Assembly (NCBI RefSeq): GCF_000426865.1
Contig: NZ_AUGE01000012.1
Span: forward strand, 48,420-112,419
DNA length: 64,000 nucleotides
Reading direction: 5' to 3'
Source: Citrifermentans bremense R1
GTDB taxonomy: Bacteria; Desulfobacterota; Desulfuromonadia; Geobacterales; Geobacteraceae
In this document: one piece after another, positions 7,634-17,719 of the stretch
Numbering within the stretch: position 1 is the stretch's first letter
How the letters are laid out: each line of letters opens with the position of its first letter
Program-made: the position numbers and the translations under genes
The notes under the pieces: generated by a model
What the model was told of the DNA's origin: nothing
The model's input: only the letters and a program-made list of their open reading frames with translations
Database searches by the model: none

Positions 7634-9818
7634 CACCATGGAGCACTATTCTTGCGCGCACTGCGGACTCCCGGTGGCAACCCCCTCGCTTGGGAAAGCC
7701 CCCTCTACTCTCGACCGGCAGGAGATCTTCTGCTGCCACGCCTGCAGGCTGGTCTCCGCCATCGTCGGAAACCGGCAGGGGGAGCAGGGGTGGCACCTGT
7801 TCCGGCTCGGCATCGGCGCGCTCCTGGCCATGAACGTGATGATGATTTCCCTGCTCCTCTACGCCGGGAGCGTGGAGACGCAGCTGATCCCCCTGTTCCG
7901 CCGCATACTCCTCGTTATTTCCATCCCCGCCATGCTGATCCTGATCCCCCCGTTTCTTTCCGGCGCGCTACGCGAGATCTCGTCGCGGCGCTTTTGCCTC
8001 GACTTCCTCATCGCGCTCGGATCCCTCTCCGCCTTCTCTCTGAGCGCGGTGAACGCGGTCGTCGGCTCCGGAGAGGTCTATTTCGACACCGCCACCATGC
8101 TTCCGGTGCTGGTTACCCTGGGAAAATTCATCGAGGCGTCGATGAAAAGGAAGGCGAGCGAGCTCCTGGAAACACTGGAGACGCTGCTGCCGCGGACCGC
8201 GCTCCGGGTTACCGGGGAGGGTATCGACGAGGTGGCGCTGGACGCGCTGCAGCCGGGCGACCTGGTGCGGGTGCGGCCGGGCGAGCGGGTGGCCGTGGAC
8301 GGCACCGTGGTGGAAGGGACGAGCAGCATCGAGGAGGCACCCTTCACCGGCGAGTTCCTCCCCAGGCTCTGCCGCAAAGGGGACGCGGTCACAGCCGGCA
8401 CGGTGAACGGCCAGGGTACCCTGCTGCTGCGCGCCGACCGGACCGGGTCGCAGCTTTTATTGCACAGTATTGCCGACATGGTGCAGCAGGCCTGGCGTGC
8501 CCCTTCGCAGAGCGAGCGGCTGGCGCAGAAGGCGGCCATGCTTTTTCTGCCGGCGGTGCTCCTGGTCTCCGTCGGCGCACTCATCTGCTGGTCGTTCAAG
8601 GGCCTTCCCGACCAGGCGCTCCTGAGTGCGCTTTCCGTGCTGGTGGTCGCCTGCCCCTGCACCATGGGGATAGCTACCCCCCTGGCCACCTCGCTGGCCG
8701 TAGCCCGTGCCGCGCGTGCCGGCATCGTCGTGCGCGGCGGCAGCGTCATGGAGGGGATAGCCGGCACCGGTACCGTCTTCTTCGACAAGACAGGCACCGT
8801 CACCTCCGGCACCCCGGTGCTGAGCGAGATGGAGCTGCTGGATCCGCTCGCGACCCGCGCCGAACTGCTGGGGAGGCTGGCCGCCCTGGAGTCGGCAAGC
8901 GAGCACCCGCTGGCGGCGGCGGTCAAGGCCGCGGCGGCTGCCTGCGGCGTGGTACCCGGGGCGGCAACGCAGGTCGAGCTCTCGGTTGGGTGTGGCATCA
9001 GCGGCACGGTGACCTGGAAAGGGGTGGCGGCGAGGGTTTGGGCAGGAAACGCCTCATGCGCCGACGGCGATGTGGGGTGCGAGGATCTGCCGGGGGAGGG
9101 TGCGGTGGTGTTCGTGGGGTGGGATGGGAGGCTCAGGGGGAGGCTTCATTTCGCCGATCCGCTCAAAGACGATGCGGCAAGCTCCCTGGACGCGCTGCAC
9201 CGGTTGGGTTTGACGAGCGTGCTCCTCTCCGGCGACCGTTTTTCCTCGGCCCAGGTGGCGGCCAAGCGGCTGGGGATCCAGCGGGTCGAGGCCCCCTCCC
9301 CTCCGAAGCGCAAGCTGGAGCTCATCGCCGGCTCCATCGCCAAGGGGGAGAAGGTCGCCATGGTGGGGGACGGGGTAAACGACGCGCCCGCCCTCGCCGC
9401 GGCCCAGACAGGGATCGCGCTTGGAACCGGGATGGAGCTCGCCCAGGTGGCGGGGAACGTGGTGATCCTGTCGGGGCGGCTGTCGCAAATTCCCTGGCTG
9501 ATCGCGCTCAGCCGGCGCGCCGGGAACATCATCCGCGGGAACCTCGCCTTAAGCTTCGCCTACAACGCGGTGGCGCTGGCCGCGGCGGCTGCAAGCCTGC
9601 TCCATCCGCTTCTGGCCGCGGTCGCCATGGTGGTCTCCAGCCTCACCGTGCTGGGGAACTCCCTGCGCATCGGCGCCTTTCCCGACCCCTCCGCCCTCCC
9701 GGCACGAAGCCGGGAGACGGCGTCGCCGCAGCCTAAGGGCGTGTTGCCGGCGATGCCCCTTGAGGAGGCTCCGGCTGCGCGGGGTCGGTGTGCTGGTGCA
9801 GGTGGTTTCCCGGCGTGA
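7611..9818 (+). CDS. ccoI: CcoI-type copper-translocating P1B ATPase
   Basis: 735 residues. The N-terminus carries a CAHCG and a CCHAC cysteine pair in place of an ordinary heavy-metal domain, as in CcoI/FixI. The CPC membrane metal site (VVACPCTMG), the phosphorylation motif DKTGT and the MVGDGVNDAPAL hinge motif are intact. CcoI exports copper needed for cbb3 oxidase assembly, fitting the cluster. The ATG at 7611 is chosen because GGAGGGG precedes it; a start 27 bases later lacks a site. The last 30 residues are low-complexity and run 86 bases into the convergent GGDEF-EAL gene, so the C-terminal tail is unusual. Confidence 0.88.
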   Translation: MPTTAAASTMEHYSCAHCGLPVATPSLGKAPSTLDRQEIFCCHACRLVSAIVGNRQGEQGWHLFRLGIGALLAMNVMMISLLLYAGSVETQLIPLFRRILLVISIPAMLILIPPFLSGALREISSRRFCLDFLIALGSLSAFSLSAVNAVVGSGEVYFDTATMLPVLVTLGKFIEASMKRKASELLETLETLLPRTALRVTGEGIDEVALDALQPGDLVRVRPGERVAVDGTVVEGTSSIEEAPFTGEFLPRLCRKGDAVTAGTVNGQGTLLLRADRTGSQLLLHSIADMVQQAWRAPSQSERLAQKAAMLFLPAVLLVSVGALICWSFKGLPDQALLSALSVLVVACPCTMGIATPLATSLAVARAARAGIVVRGGSVMEGIAGTGTVFFDKTGTVTSGTPVLSEMELLDPLATRAELLGRLAALESASEHPLAAAVKAAAAACGVVPGAATQVELSVGCGISGTVTWKGVAARVWAGNASCADGDVGCEDLPGEGAVVFVGWDGRLRGRLHFADPLKDDAASSLDALHRLGLTSVLLSGDRFSSAQVAAKRLGIQRVEAPSPPKRKLELIAGSIAKGEKVAMVGDGVNDAPALAAAQTGIALGTGMELAQVAGNVVILSGRLSQIPWLIALSRRAGNIIRGNLALSFAYNAVALAAAAASLLHPLLAAVAMVVSSLTVLGNSLRIGAFPDPSALPARSRETASPQPKGVLPAMPLEEAPAARGRCAGAGGFPA

Positions 9819-11898
9819 AGAACTGGGTGACCGATTCCGCGGCCACCGGGCGCGACACCAGGAAGCCCTGGATCTCGTGGCAACCCTGATCCTTCAGCTT
9901 CTCCAACTGGTCCACCGTCTCCACCCCCTCCGCCACGATCTGCATGTTGAGGCTCTTGGCCATGGCGATGATGGCGGTGACGATGGCCTGGTCCTCGGTG
10001 CTCTTCATCATGTTCAGGATGAAGGTCCGGTCGATCTTCAGCGTGTTGATGGGGAACCGGTGCAGGTAGCTCAGGGAGGAATAGCCGGTGCCGAAATCGT
10101 CCACAGAGATGGTCATGCCGAGTTCCCTCAGTTCCCGGAACAACGCGCAGGTGTACTCGTCGTTTTGCATCAGCGCCGACTCGGTGATCTCTATCTCAAG
10201 GAGCGCCGGCTCAAGGCCCGTCGCTTCCAGCACCGACAAGATCGCCTCCTTCACGTCCTGGCGTTGGAAATGGTAGGGCGAGAGGTTCACCGCCACCCGC
10301 ACCGAGCCCAGGTTTTGCTCCTGCCACTTCTTGGCCTGGCTGCAGGCGGTGCGCAGCACCCAGTCGGTCAATTCCACGATGAACCCGCTCTCCTCGCTCA
10401 GCCGGATGAACTTGTCCGGCGCCAGCATCCCCAGCCTCGGGTGCATCCAGCGCACCAGGGCCTCCACCGAAGTCACGTTGCCGGTGAGGAGGTCCACCTT
10501 GGGCTGGTAGTGCAGCACGAATTCGTCGCGCTCCAGCGCAAGCCTTAAGTCCGACAGCAGCGTCACCCTCTCGGTCGCGTGCTCGTTCATCTTCCTGTCG
10601 AACATCTTGTAGACGTTCTTGCCGCAGGCTTTCGCGTGGTACATGGCGATGTCCGCGTTCATCAGCAGCTCGTCCACCGTCTTGCCGTCGTGCGGGAACA
10701 GGGTCACCCCGATGCTGGCCGTGACGTAGATCTCGCTTTCGCCCAGCTGGAAGGGCTTGGCGAAGAGCCTGTTCAGCTTCGCCGCCACGATGGCCGCGTT
10801 CTCGGCGTTCACCACGTTCTGGGTGAATATGGTGAACTCGTCCCCTCCGAGCCGCGCCACCGTGTCGCAGCTGCGCACCACGGTGGAAAGCCGGCTGGCC
10901 ACCTCGATCAGCAACAGATCCCCGGTGCGGTGCCCGAGTGTGTCGTTGATGTCCTTGAAATGGTCCAGGTCGATGAAGATCACGCTCAAGGCCTGCCTGC
11001 TCCGCTCGGCCTGGTACAGCGCCTGGGCCAGCCGGTCGTAGAACAGGGTGCGGTTGGGGAGCCGGGTCAGCGGATCGTAGTGCGCCAGCTGCTGCAGGTG
11101 CGCCTGGCGCTGCCTGAGGATCTGGTTGCGCTCCTCGATCTCGGAGAGCATCTCGTTGAAGCCGTCGTAGAGAAGCCCGATCTCGTCGTCCGAGGGCTTC
11201 GCCACCCTTATCGCGTAGTTCTTGCTGGCGGAGACGTCCTTCATGGAGGAGAGAAGATCCAGTAGCGGCCTGGAGATCATCTGTTGCAGCTTGGCCGAAA
11301 AGAAATAGGCCGCGATGACGGTGACCAGCATGAAAAGCAGGGTGACCGTCGCGGTCCAGCGCAGGTTTTTCCGGAACAGCTCGGTGTCGGCATGGATGAC
11401 GACGGTGCCGACCCGCTCGTAGTCGAAGTAGACCGGCTGCACCAGGCAGTCGAAACCGGAGACGGCGCTGTTCTTTTCGGCCGTTTTCCTGATGGCCTCC
11501 ACGGCCGCGAGCACGGCAGCCGGCGAGGGGGAGGCCCCCAGCCGCTCCAGCGGGAGCTCCGCGTTTCCCGCCTCCGGCGCCACGTGGCGCGCCATGATCT
11601 GCCCTTCGCTGGTCAATACGTAAACGGCCAGGATGGAGCGCTTGCTCGCCAGCGGGGCGATGGTCCGCTGAGCGGACTCCGGGTCGTCGAAGACCAGGGC
11701 CGAGGCGGAGTTGGCTCCGATGATTTCCGCCAGCGAGACCAGGTCTTCCCGCTGCACCCGGTACAGCCCCTTGGCATCCCTGGTGAGAAAGAATATGGAC
11801 GCCGCCAGCAGGGAGGCGCAGCAGCAGAGCATGATGATCAGCATCAGCTTGCGCTTCAGCGGCAGGTTCCTCACGAAACTCACGCGCAAGGGGCTCAT
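9733..11898 (-). CDS. Membrane HAMP-GGDEF-EAL protein (c-di-GMP cyclase/phosphodiesterase)
   Basis: 721 residues: a helix at about 15-37, a periplasmic sensor region (about 38-170, CHASE8-like in layout), a second helix, a HAMP segment, then a GGDEF domain with intact LGGDEF and an EAL domain with intact EALVRW and DDFGTGYSS. Both activities are possible from the motifs. It overlaps the upstream YfiR-like gene by four bases and is last in a TonB-receptor/YfiR/GGDEF-EAL operon. YfiR in Pseudomonas is a periplasmic repressor of the cyclase YfiN, so this protein probably plays the YfiN part here. The 3' end overlaps the convergent copper ATPase gene. Confidence 0.88.
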   Translation of the reverse strand: MSPLRVSFVRNLPLKRKLMLIIMLCCCASLLAASIFFLTRDAKGLYRVQREDLVSLAEIIGANSASALVFDDPESAQRTIAPLASKRSILAVYVLTSEGQIMARHVAPEAGNAELPLERLGASPSPAAVLAAVEAIRKTAEKNSAVSGFDCLVQPVYFDYERVGTVVIHADTELFRKNLRWTATVTLLFMLVTVIAAYFFSAKLQQMISRPLLDLLSSMKDVSASKNYAIRVAKPSDDEIGLLYDGFNEMLSEIEERNQILRQRQAHLQQLAHYDPLTRLPNRTLFYDRLAQALYQAERSRQALSVIFIDLDHFKDINDTLGHRTGDLLLIEVASRLSTVVRSCDTVARLGGDEFTIFTQNVVNAENAAIVAAKLNRLFAKPFQLGESEIYVTASIGVTLFPHDGKTVDELLMNADIAMYHAKACGKNVYKMFDRKMNEHATERVTLLSDLRLALERDEFVLHYQPKVDLLTGNVTSVEALVRWMHPRLGMLAPDKFIRLSEESGFIVELTDWVLRTACSQAKKWQEQNLGSVRVAVNLSPYHFQRQDVKEAILSVLEATGLEPALLEIEITESALMQNDEYTCALFRELRELGMTISVDDFGTGYSSLSYLHRFPINTLKIDRTFILNMMKSTEDQAIVTAIIAMAKSLNMQIVAEGVETVDQLEKLKDQGCHEIQGFLVSRPVAAESVTQFFTPGNHLHQHTDPAQPEPPQGASPATRP

Positions 11899-12467
11899 TG
11901 GTCACCCTCTCTTGTCAGCTTGGCCAGCTTGAGCAGCTGCGAACTGATCTTGACCCTGGACTGCTGGGCCGCCTTCAGGTTGATCTCGAAACGCACCCGC
12001 CCCTCGTTTTCCACAAGGCCGATGATGCCGCCGAAGCGGGCAAAGTCCGGGATGTCCCCAACGGTCAGCACGCCGCGCCGGCGCGCCAGCTCCAGGACCC
12101 CGGCGAGGTACCTCTTCTCGATCCCGCTCACCACCAGGACGTTGCATTCCGACGGTTCGTCCCCCGTGGCCAGGCGCCGCAGCGACAGCGGGTGCCCCAG
12201 CACCGTCTTCCCCTGGTACTGCTCCAGGGCCGCCGCGAAGGGGCCGCGTCCCACGCTGCAGATCTGCAGGGGGGCGCCGGTGCGGGGAAAGGCCTCCGCC
12301 GGCCACTCGATGTACCTCGACAGGTTGACGACCATCGCCGCCTTCACCTGGTATTCCTGGGCTCCCTCGGCCTGCGGCTCGAAGGCGTGCAGGAAAAGAA
12401 GAGCCAGCAGTATCGGCAGACAGCGTAGTCCGGCTGCAGCCGGTATGGGACAGTGGCGTCGAATCAG
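11895..12467 (-). CDS. YfiR-family (DUF4154) periplasmic regulator, probable non-AUG start
   Basis: About 190 residues: a signal peptide (hydrophobic run LPILLALLFLHAF) and a mature part beginning EYQVKAAMVVNLSRYIEWP, the YfiR/DUF4154 signature. YfiR proteins sit in the periplasm and restrain a partner diguanylate cyclase. Between the TonB-receptor stop and the signal peptide there is no ATG, GTG or TTG in frame. A strong AAGGAGG (12480-12474) is followed six bases later by CTG and nine bases later by ATT, so I place the start at CTG 12467. An in-frame TTG at 12530 lies inside the receptor gene and lacks a ribosome site. Confidence 0.72.
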   Translation of the reverse strand: MIRRHCPIPAAAGLRCLPILLALLFLHAFEPQAEGAQEYQVKAAMVVNLSRYIEWPAEAFPRTGAPLQICSVGRGPFAAALEQYQGKTVLGHPLSLRRLATGDEPSECNVLVVSGIEKRYLAGVLELARRRGVLTVGDIPDFARFGGIIGLVENEGRVRFEINLKAAQQSRVKISSQLLKLAKLTREGDQ

Positions 12468-12480
12468 CGCTCTCCTCCTT

Positions 12481-14553
12481 TCAGAAGCGGTAGGTGGCCT
12501 GGACCCTGAAGGTCCGGCCGTCCTGCGCAATAAGGCTCTGCCTGTGGTCGGTCGTGGCCGGGTCCTGGTAGCGCCGGTCCAGGAAGTTGTAGACGGATAA
12601 AGAGAGATCCAGCGACGGGAGTATCCCGGTGGAGAACAGGGTGGCGTTGGCGATCAGGTATCCCGGCGCCGCGGTCTGCACGCCGTTATGGGAGAAGTCG
12701 CGGCGGGCCGTCCCCTGCAGTTCCACCCCCGCGAAAAGCTCCTTGCGGTAAAGCGGCGCGGTCAGGTTCAGCTTGGCCAGTTGACGCGGCGAGTAGTCCA
12801 GCCGCTGGTCCTGCCTCTCGTCGCGGGCCGAGACGAAGCTGTAGCTGGTCCTCGCCGCGAAGCCGCTAGCCCACTGCCCCTCTACCTCGAACTCCCCTCC
12901 GACCGCCTTCACCCGGCCGGCGTTGCCGAAGGATACCTCTCCTGAAGGAAGGTCCTGGTAGCTGATCAGGTTCTCTATCTTGTTCTGGAACAGGCTCAGG
13001 CTGGTTCTAAGCACCTCGCCCAGGTACTGCTCGTAGATCAGCTCCCTGGTCCTGACCGTCTCGGGCGCCAGGCGCGGATTGGCGACGTTGGTGTCAAAGA
13101 CGTCGTTGTAGTAGAGCTCGTAGGCGTTGGGGGCGCGGAACGCCTTTCCCTCGATGTACTTGAAGACGGTCCCTTCGACCGGCGTGTAGATGACCGCCAG
13201 GCGCGGGCTGGTCGCGCCGCCGAAGGTCTGGTAGTGGTCGTGGCGGACCCCGACGTTGACGATCAGGTGCTCGAAAAGGCGCAGTTCCCCCTGGCCGAAC
13301 AGGGCCAAGAAGAGGTCGCTGTGGTCATTCTCCACTCTGCGCCCCTGCGGCACCGCGTCGTAGTTGGGAAGCTTTTGGAAGCTGTCCCGGAAGCTGGCGC
13401 CGGCGGTTAGCTGCAGGCGCGGCAGGATCTGGCGGCTCGCCTGGGCCTCCCCCCCCCACCAGCGCGCCAGATGCTCGTCCCGGTTCAGGTAGGTGGGCGG
13501 GTAGAAACCGGGGTCGTCCGAACCTCTTTCGTAGGCGAAATTCCCATGGTAGCGATACTCGTCGTAGAAGAGCCTGGCTGTGACGCCGGTCCCCCCTTCC
13601 AACGCCTTGTCGTACTTGAGGTCGAGGTAGCTGCGCCGGTCGACGGAATGGGTCCGTGGGTCGTTGAAGATAGTGTTGAACGAAGCGGTGGGGATCCGTT
13701 TATCCCGGGAGACCAGCGCCCCGGTCAGGGTGAAGTCGTGCAGGCGCCCGGAAGCGAACAGGGAATAATTCCGGTCCCGGTCCATGTTGCTTGCGATGCC
13801 GTTGTTGGTGGCGGGGTCGTTAAACTCGGGGTAGAAGAGCGAGTCGTTGCCGCGGCTTTTGTAGGCCGACCCGGAGGCGACGAACTCTCCGCCGTTGAAA
13901 CTCTTCCCGTAGGTCAGGCGCCCGGCTCCGGTCTGCTGGCTTCCCCCCGAGGCCGCCGCCTCCCCCCCCTCGATCTGCTTCGCACTGCGGGTGATGACGT
14001 TGATGACGCCGAAGAAGGCGCCGGCCCCGTAAAGCGAGGAGCTCGGCCCGCGGATGATCTCGATCCTGTCGATTAGCGCCAGATCGAGTATGAACTCGGT
14101 TCCGATCGCCGCGGTCTCGTAGATGACATCGTTGATCCGGTGCCCGTCGACCAGAAGGAGCACGCGGGTGTTGTAGTCTCCGGGGCGGCTGAAGCCGCGC
14201 GTCCCGATGTAGCTGTAGTTGCGGTCATAGCTCGTGAAGAACCCGCGGCTCGACCTGATCACGTCGGCAAGGGTACGCCACCCATAGTGCTTGATCTCGT
14301 CGGCGGTGATCACCGAGACCGAGGCAGGAGCCTCCGTTACCGCCTGTTCGAACTTCGAGACCCCGTACACCTGCTCCACCTTGAGGTTGGTCAACTGTTC
14401 CAGGTCCATTTCCCCCAGCGCCGGGGCGGCTGCCACCTCCCCCTCCTGCTGCGCAAAGGCCAGGGGAGCGCCCAGCGTGGTCAGAAGAAAGATCACGGTA
14501 ACAAGGCGGGAGATGCAGGTACCCACAGCGTCCTCCTGGAGGAACCGTTTCAT
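12481..14553 (-). CDS. TonB-dependent outer-membrane receptor
   Basis: 690 residues: signal peptide ending at AFA-QQ, a plug domain (ASVSVITADEIKHYG, TRVLLLVDGHRINDV, DRIEIIRGPSSSLYGAGAF) and a long beta-barrel ending in the aromatic VQATYRF. The plug motifs are those of receptors for siderophores, cobalamin or other scarce ligands; the ligand cannot be read from the sequence. ATG 14553 is preferred over a TTG 33 bases upstream. A good sigma-70 promoter lies about 50 bases upstream. It heads a three-gene operon with YfiR-like and GGDEF-EAL genes, so ligand uptake may be tied to c-di-GMP signalling. Confidence 0.88.
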   Translation of the reverse strand: MKRFLQEDAVGTCISRLVTVIFLLTTLGAPLAFAQQEGEVAAAPALGEMDLEQLTNLKVEQVYGVSKFEQAVTEAPASVSVITADEIKHYGWRTLADVIRSSRGFFTSYDRNYSYIGTRGFSRPGDYNTRVLLLVDGHRINDVIYETAAIGTEFILDLALIDRIEIIRGPSSSLYGAGAFFGVINVITRSAKQIEGGEAAASGGSQQTGAGRLTYGKSFNGGEFVASGSAYKSRGNDSLFYPEFNDPATNNGIASNMDRDRNYSLFASGRLHDFTLTGALVSRDKRIPTASFNTIFNDPRTHSVDRRSYLDLKYDKALEGGTGVTARLFYDEYRYHGNFAYERGSDDPGFYPPTYLNRDEHLARWWGGEAQASRQILPRLQLTAGASFRDSFQKLPNYDAVPQGRRVENDHSDLFLALFGQGELRLFEHLIVNVGVRHDHYQTFGGATSPRLAVIYTPVEGTVFKYIEGKAFRAPNAYELYYNDVFDTNVANPRLAPETVRTRELIYEQYLGEVLRTSLSLFQNKIENLISYQDLPSGEVSFGNAGRVKAVGGEFEVEGQWASGFAARTSYSFVSARDERQDQRLDYSPRQLAKLNLTAPLYRKELFAGVELQGTARRDFSHNGVQTAAPGYLIANATLFSTGILPSLDLSLSVYNFLDRRYQDPATTDHRQSLIAQDGRTFRVQATYRF

Positions 14554-14603
14554 CCGGCCCCCCCGCAGCAAAGTCGACAGACTCAATTTGGCAAGAGGCG
14601 ATC

Positions 14604-14632
14604 ACTATCTTAGCAACTCGACTATTTGTCAA
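14604..14632 (-). promoter_or_regulatory. Sigma-70 promoter of the TonB-receptor operon
   Basis: On the minus strand TTGACA (14632-14627) is followed after exactly 17 bases by GATAGT (14609-14604). The -35 is perfect and the -10 matches four of six. Transcription would begin near 14597, giving a leader of about 44 bases before the chosen ATG. The rest of the interval 14633-14827 shows nothing I recognise. Confidence 0.6.
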
Positions 14633-14827
14633 TCGGTGATTCCTACATTTTGGCCCAGAACACATTAGACCCTGCACACAATCAAAGCGGACGTTCATTC
14701 TGACGCCCCTGTGACTGAGACAGATCACGATGACCTTTTCGGCAACTTCTCTCTGGGAATTAAGGGATTTTGGAGGGAGAGACTTTATCGGCAGGAGTGA
14801 ACGCCGGCAATCGGGGGGCGGTCACGG

Positions 14828-14860
14828 AAAAGGCCACCCTTTTGAGCCGGGTGGCCTTTT
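14828..14860 (-). terminator. Rho-independent terminator (works in both directions)
   Basis: A stem of GGCCACCC with GGGTGGCC, flanked by A's on one side and T's on the other. It lies directly after the stop of the minus-strand tautomerase-like gene. Confidence 0.75.
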
Positions 14861-14889
14861 ACTTTCCAGGAAGCGGAATCGCATCTGCT

Positions 14890-15240
14890 TTAGGCGGGGG
14901 CGTACTCCGCGGCCCCGATCTCGGTCAGGTAGAGGCGGATGGCGATGGAGAATTCGTCTCCCGCCAGGGGAAGCACCTTCTCCAGGATGGCGCTCGCCAG
15001 CTTGTTCTCCGCCGAGGTCCTCGGGCCGACGCTGCGGGCCAGGACGATGATCCTCAGGTCCGGGCCGACGTCCCTGACGTTCGCCAGCGAGAACTGCAGC
15101 GAGATCTGCTCGGGCTTTAAAATGGCGATCTTGCCGCCACGCACCTCCAAAAGCTCGGAGAGGATGGCCGGGAGTTTTCCCGCCAGGGCGTCGAGCACCT
15201 CGTCTGTGACATTGGTCTTGTAGATAACCGACACATTCAT
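14890..15240 (-). CDS. Tautomerase/MIF-like small protein
   Basis: 116 residues with a compact alpha/beta pattern resembling two tautomerase-type halves. I could not find the catalytic N-terminal proline of 4-oxalocrotonate tautomerase; the protein starts MNVSVIYKTNV. It stands alone, with its own terminator, upstream of the tRNA group. AGGAGGAAAGT lies just before the ATG. A hypothetical protein of DUF1904 or CHMI-like type is the cautious reading; no pathway context is visible. Confidence 0.6.
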   Translation of the reverse strand: MNVSVIYKTNVTDEVLDALAGKLPAILSELLEVRGGKIAILKPEQISLQFSLANVRDVGPDLRIIVLARSVGPRTSAENKLASAILEKVLPLAGDEFSIAIRLYLTEIGAAEYAPA

Positions 15241-15338
15241 TTTACTTTCCTCCTTTGGTCTTCACGGTCCATTGCTGCACCGGTAAAGCATAAAGAAAAA
15301 GGGACATACAGCAACCGCTGTAGTCCCTTTCAGGTAAA

Positions 15339-15415
15339 TGGCGCGCCCGGAGCGATTCGAACGCCCGGCCCCAAGATTCGTAGTCTTGTGCTCTATCCAG
15401 CTGAGCTACGGGCGC
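15339..15415 (-). tRNA. tRNA-Arg(ACG), copy 1
   Basis: A 77-base cloverleaf on the minus strand with acceptor GCGCCCG/CGGGCGC, GTTCGAATC T-arm, encoded CCA and the anticodon loop CTACGAA. The ACG anticodon reads CGN arginine codons after A-to-I editing. Confidence 0.93.
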
Positions 15416-15461
15416 AAACTAAAGATCAGGTAAGGAGTCCTAAGACCCCTTGGTGTGTTAA

Positions 15462-15538
15462 TGGCGCGCTCGGAGAGATTCGAACTCCCGACCTACGGAT
15501 TCGTAGTCCGTTGCTCTATCCAGCTGAGCTACGAGCGC
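15462..15538 (-). tRNA. tRNA-Arg(ACG), copy 2
   Basis: A second cloverleaf of 77 bases with the same anticodon loop CTACGAA but a different acceptor (GCGCTCG/CGAGCGC), anticodon stem (ACGGA/TCCGT) and variable arm. CCA is encoded. It is not an identical duplicate of the neighbouring copy. Confidence 0.93.
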
Positions 15539-15546
15539 AAACTATG

Positions 15547-16029
15547 TCAACTGGCCGGCAAGTAATCGACCAGTGTGAAACCATACAGCGGATGCTGAAA
15601 CGCATGCGTGGTGGGGTAAAGCGAGAAGAGCCAACCCCTGTAAATCTCCTTCGCGTCCTCGCGGATCACGATCTGCGCCGCCGGATTAACCAGCTGGTTG
15701 GACTGTGAGGTGAGGGTGGTCCCCTCCATCACGAAATGCGGCAGGAAATTTTCCACTCGAAGCGTCAGGTTCGACCCAGGGATCTTCAATTCGCTTCCCA
15801 GTTTCAGGGTGTACACCTTCTGCTGGTTATGCTGCTTGTCGGAAACGGCTATCTGTACCGCCTTCCATTTCCGTTTCACGTCATCGGGGACTACCACTAC
15901 AGTAGGAGGCTTTATGGGTTCTGGCTTAACCGCCGCCTGCTGTTGTTTCTGCTTCTCGTTGCAGCCAGTTGTGAAACCAATAGCGACCAGAGATGACAAA
16001 ACCAGCAGTTTCATCAACCGCTTCACCAA
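15547..16029 (-). CDS. DUF2155-domain lipoprotein
   Basis: 160 residues with a lipoprotein signal (lipobox FTTGC, Cys at about 23), a Gln/Pro/Val-rich linker, then a DUF2155-type domain ending GWLFSLYPTTHAFQHPLYGF. That last segment matches the family pattern (G-W-x-F-x-x-P-x-x-x-x-x-H-P-x-Y). It would be membrane-attached in the periplasm; the function of the family is unknown to me. It lies between two tRNA pairs on the same strand, so it may share read-through transcription with them. No specific partner is visible. Confidence 0.78.
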   Translation of the reverse strand: MVKRLMKLLVLSSLVAIGFTTGCNEKQKQQQAAVKPEPIKPPTVVVVPDDVKRKWKAVQIAVSDKQHNQQKVYTLKLGSELKIPGSNLTLRVENFLPHFVMEGTTLTSQSNQLVNPAAQIVIREDAKEIYRGWLFSLYPTTHAFQHPLYGFTLVDYLPAS

Positions 16030-16079
16030 GACCTCCGCAACTTCAATGCTACTGCCTTGCTGTCTGCTGCAAAAAAAAA

Positions 16080-16172
16080 TGGCGGAGAGCGAGGGATTCG
16101 AACCCTCGATACCGGTTTCCCAGTATACACGCTTAGCAGGCGTGCGCCTTCGACCTACTCGGCCAGCTCTCC
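16080..16172 (-). tRNA. tRNA-Ser(GCT)
   Basis: A 93-base tRNA with a long variable arm (class II), acceptor GGAGAGC/GCTCTCC, encoded CCA and anticodon loop CTGCTAA (GCT, reading AGC/AGU). Confidence 0.93.
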
Positions 16173-16241
16173 GTTTGAACCTCTACTGCGTTTTTTTGCC
16201 GCTATGACTGCTATGACTACATTTACTGACTGCAAAAGCGA

Positions 16242-16327
16242 TGGCGGAGGAAGTAGGATTCGAACCCACGGAACTTTCGTTCAACGGTTTTCAAGACCGC
16301 CGCCTTCAACCACTCGGCCATTCCTCC
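16242..16327 (-). tRNA. tRNA-Ser(TGA)
   Basis: A class II tRNA with long variable arm, acceptor GGAGGAA/TTCCTCC, encoded CCA and anticodon loop CTTGAAA (TGA, reading UCN codons). It lies just after serS on the same strand. Confidence 0.92.
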
Positions 16328-16332
16328 AAAGC

Positions 16333-17604
<1,272 letters not shown>

Positions 17605-17719
17605 TCAGCGCCTTTACATTCAGATCACCAAAGATATACTGTCTAACACTCAAATTCCAGTTAGTCAATCGTTTTTTGCGCTCCAGATACTCGTCCTGCA
17701 TTTCCAGGAGGAGGCCACC

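Noticed and set aside
14700..14735. TGTGA...TCACG stretch upstream of the TonB receptor
   Set aside because: A CRP-like site needs six bases between half-sites; here there are ten, so I did not call it.
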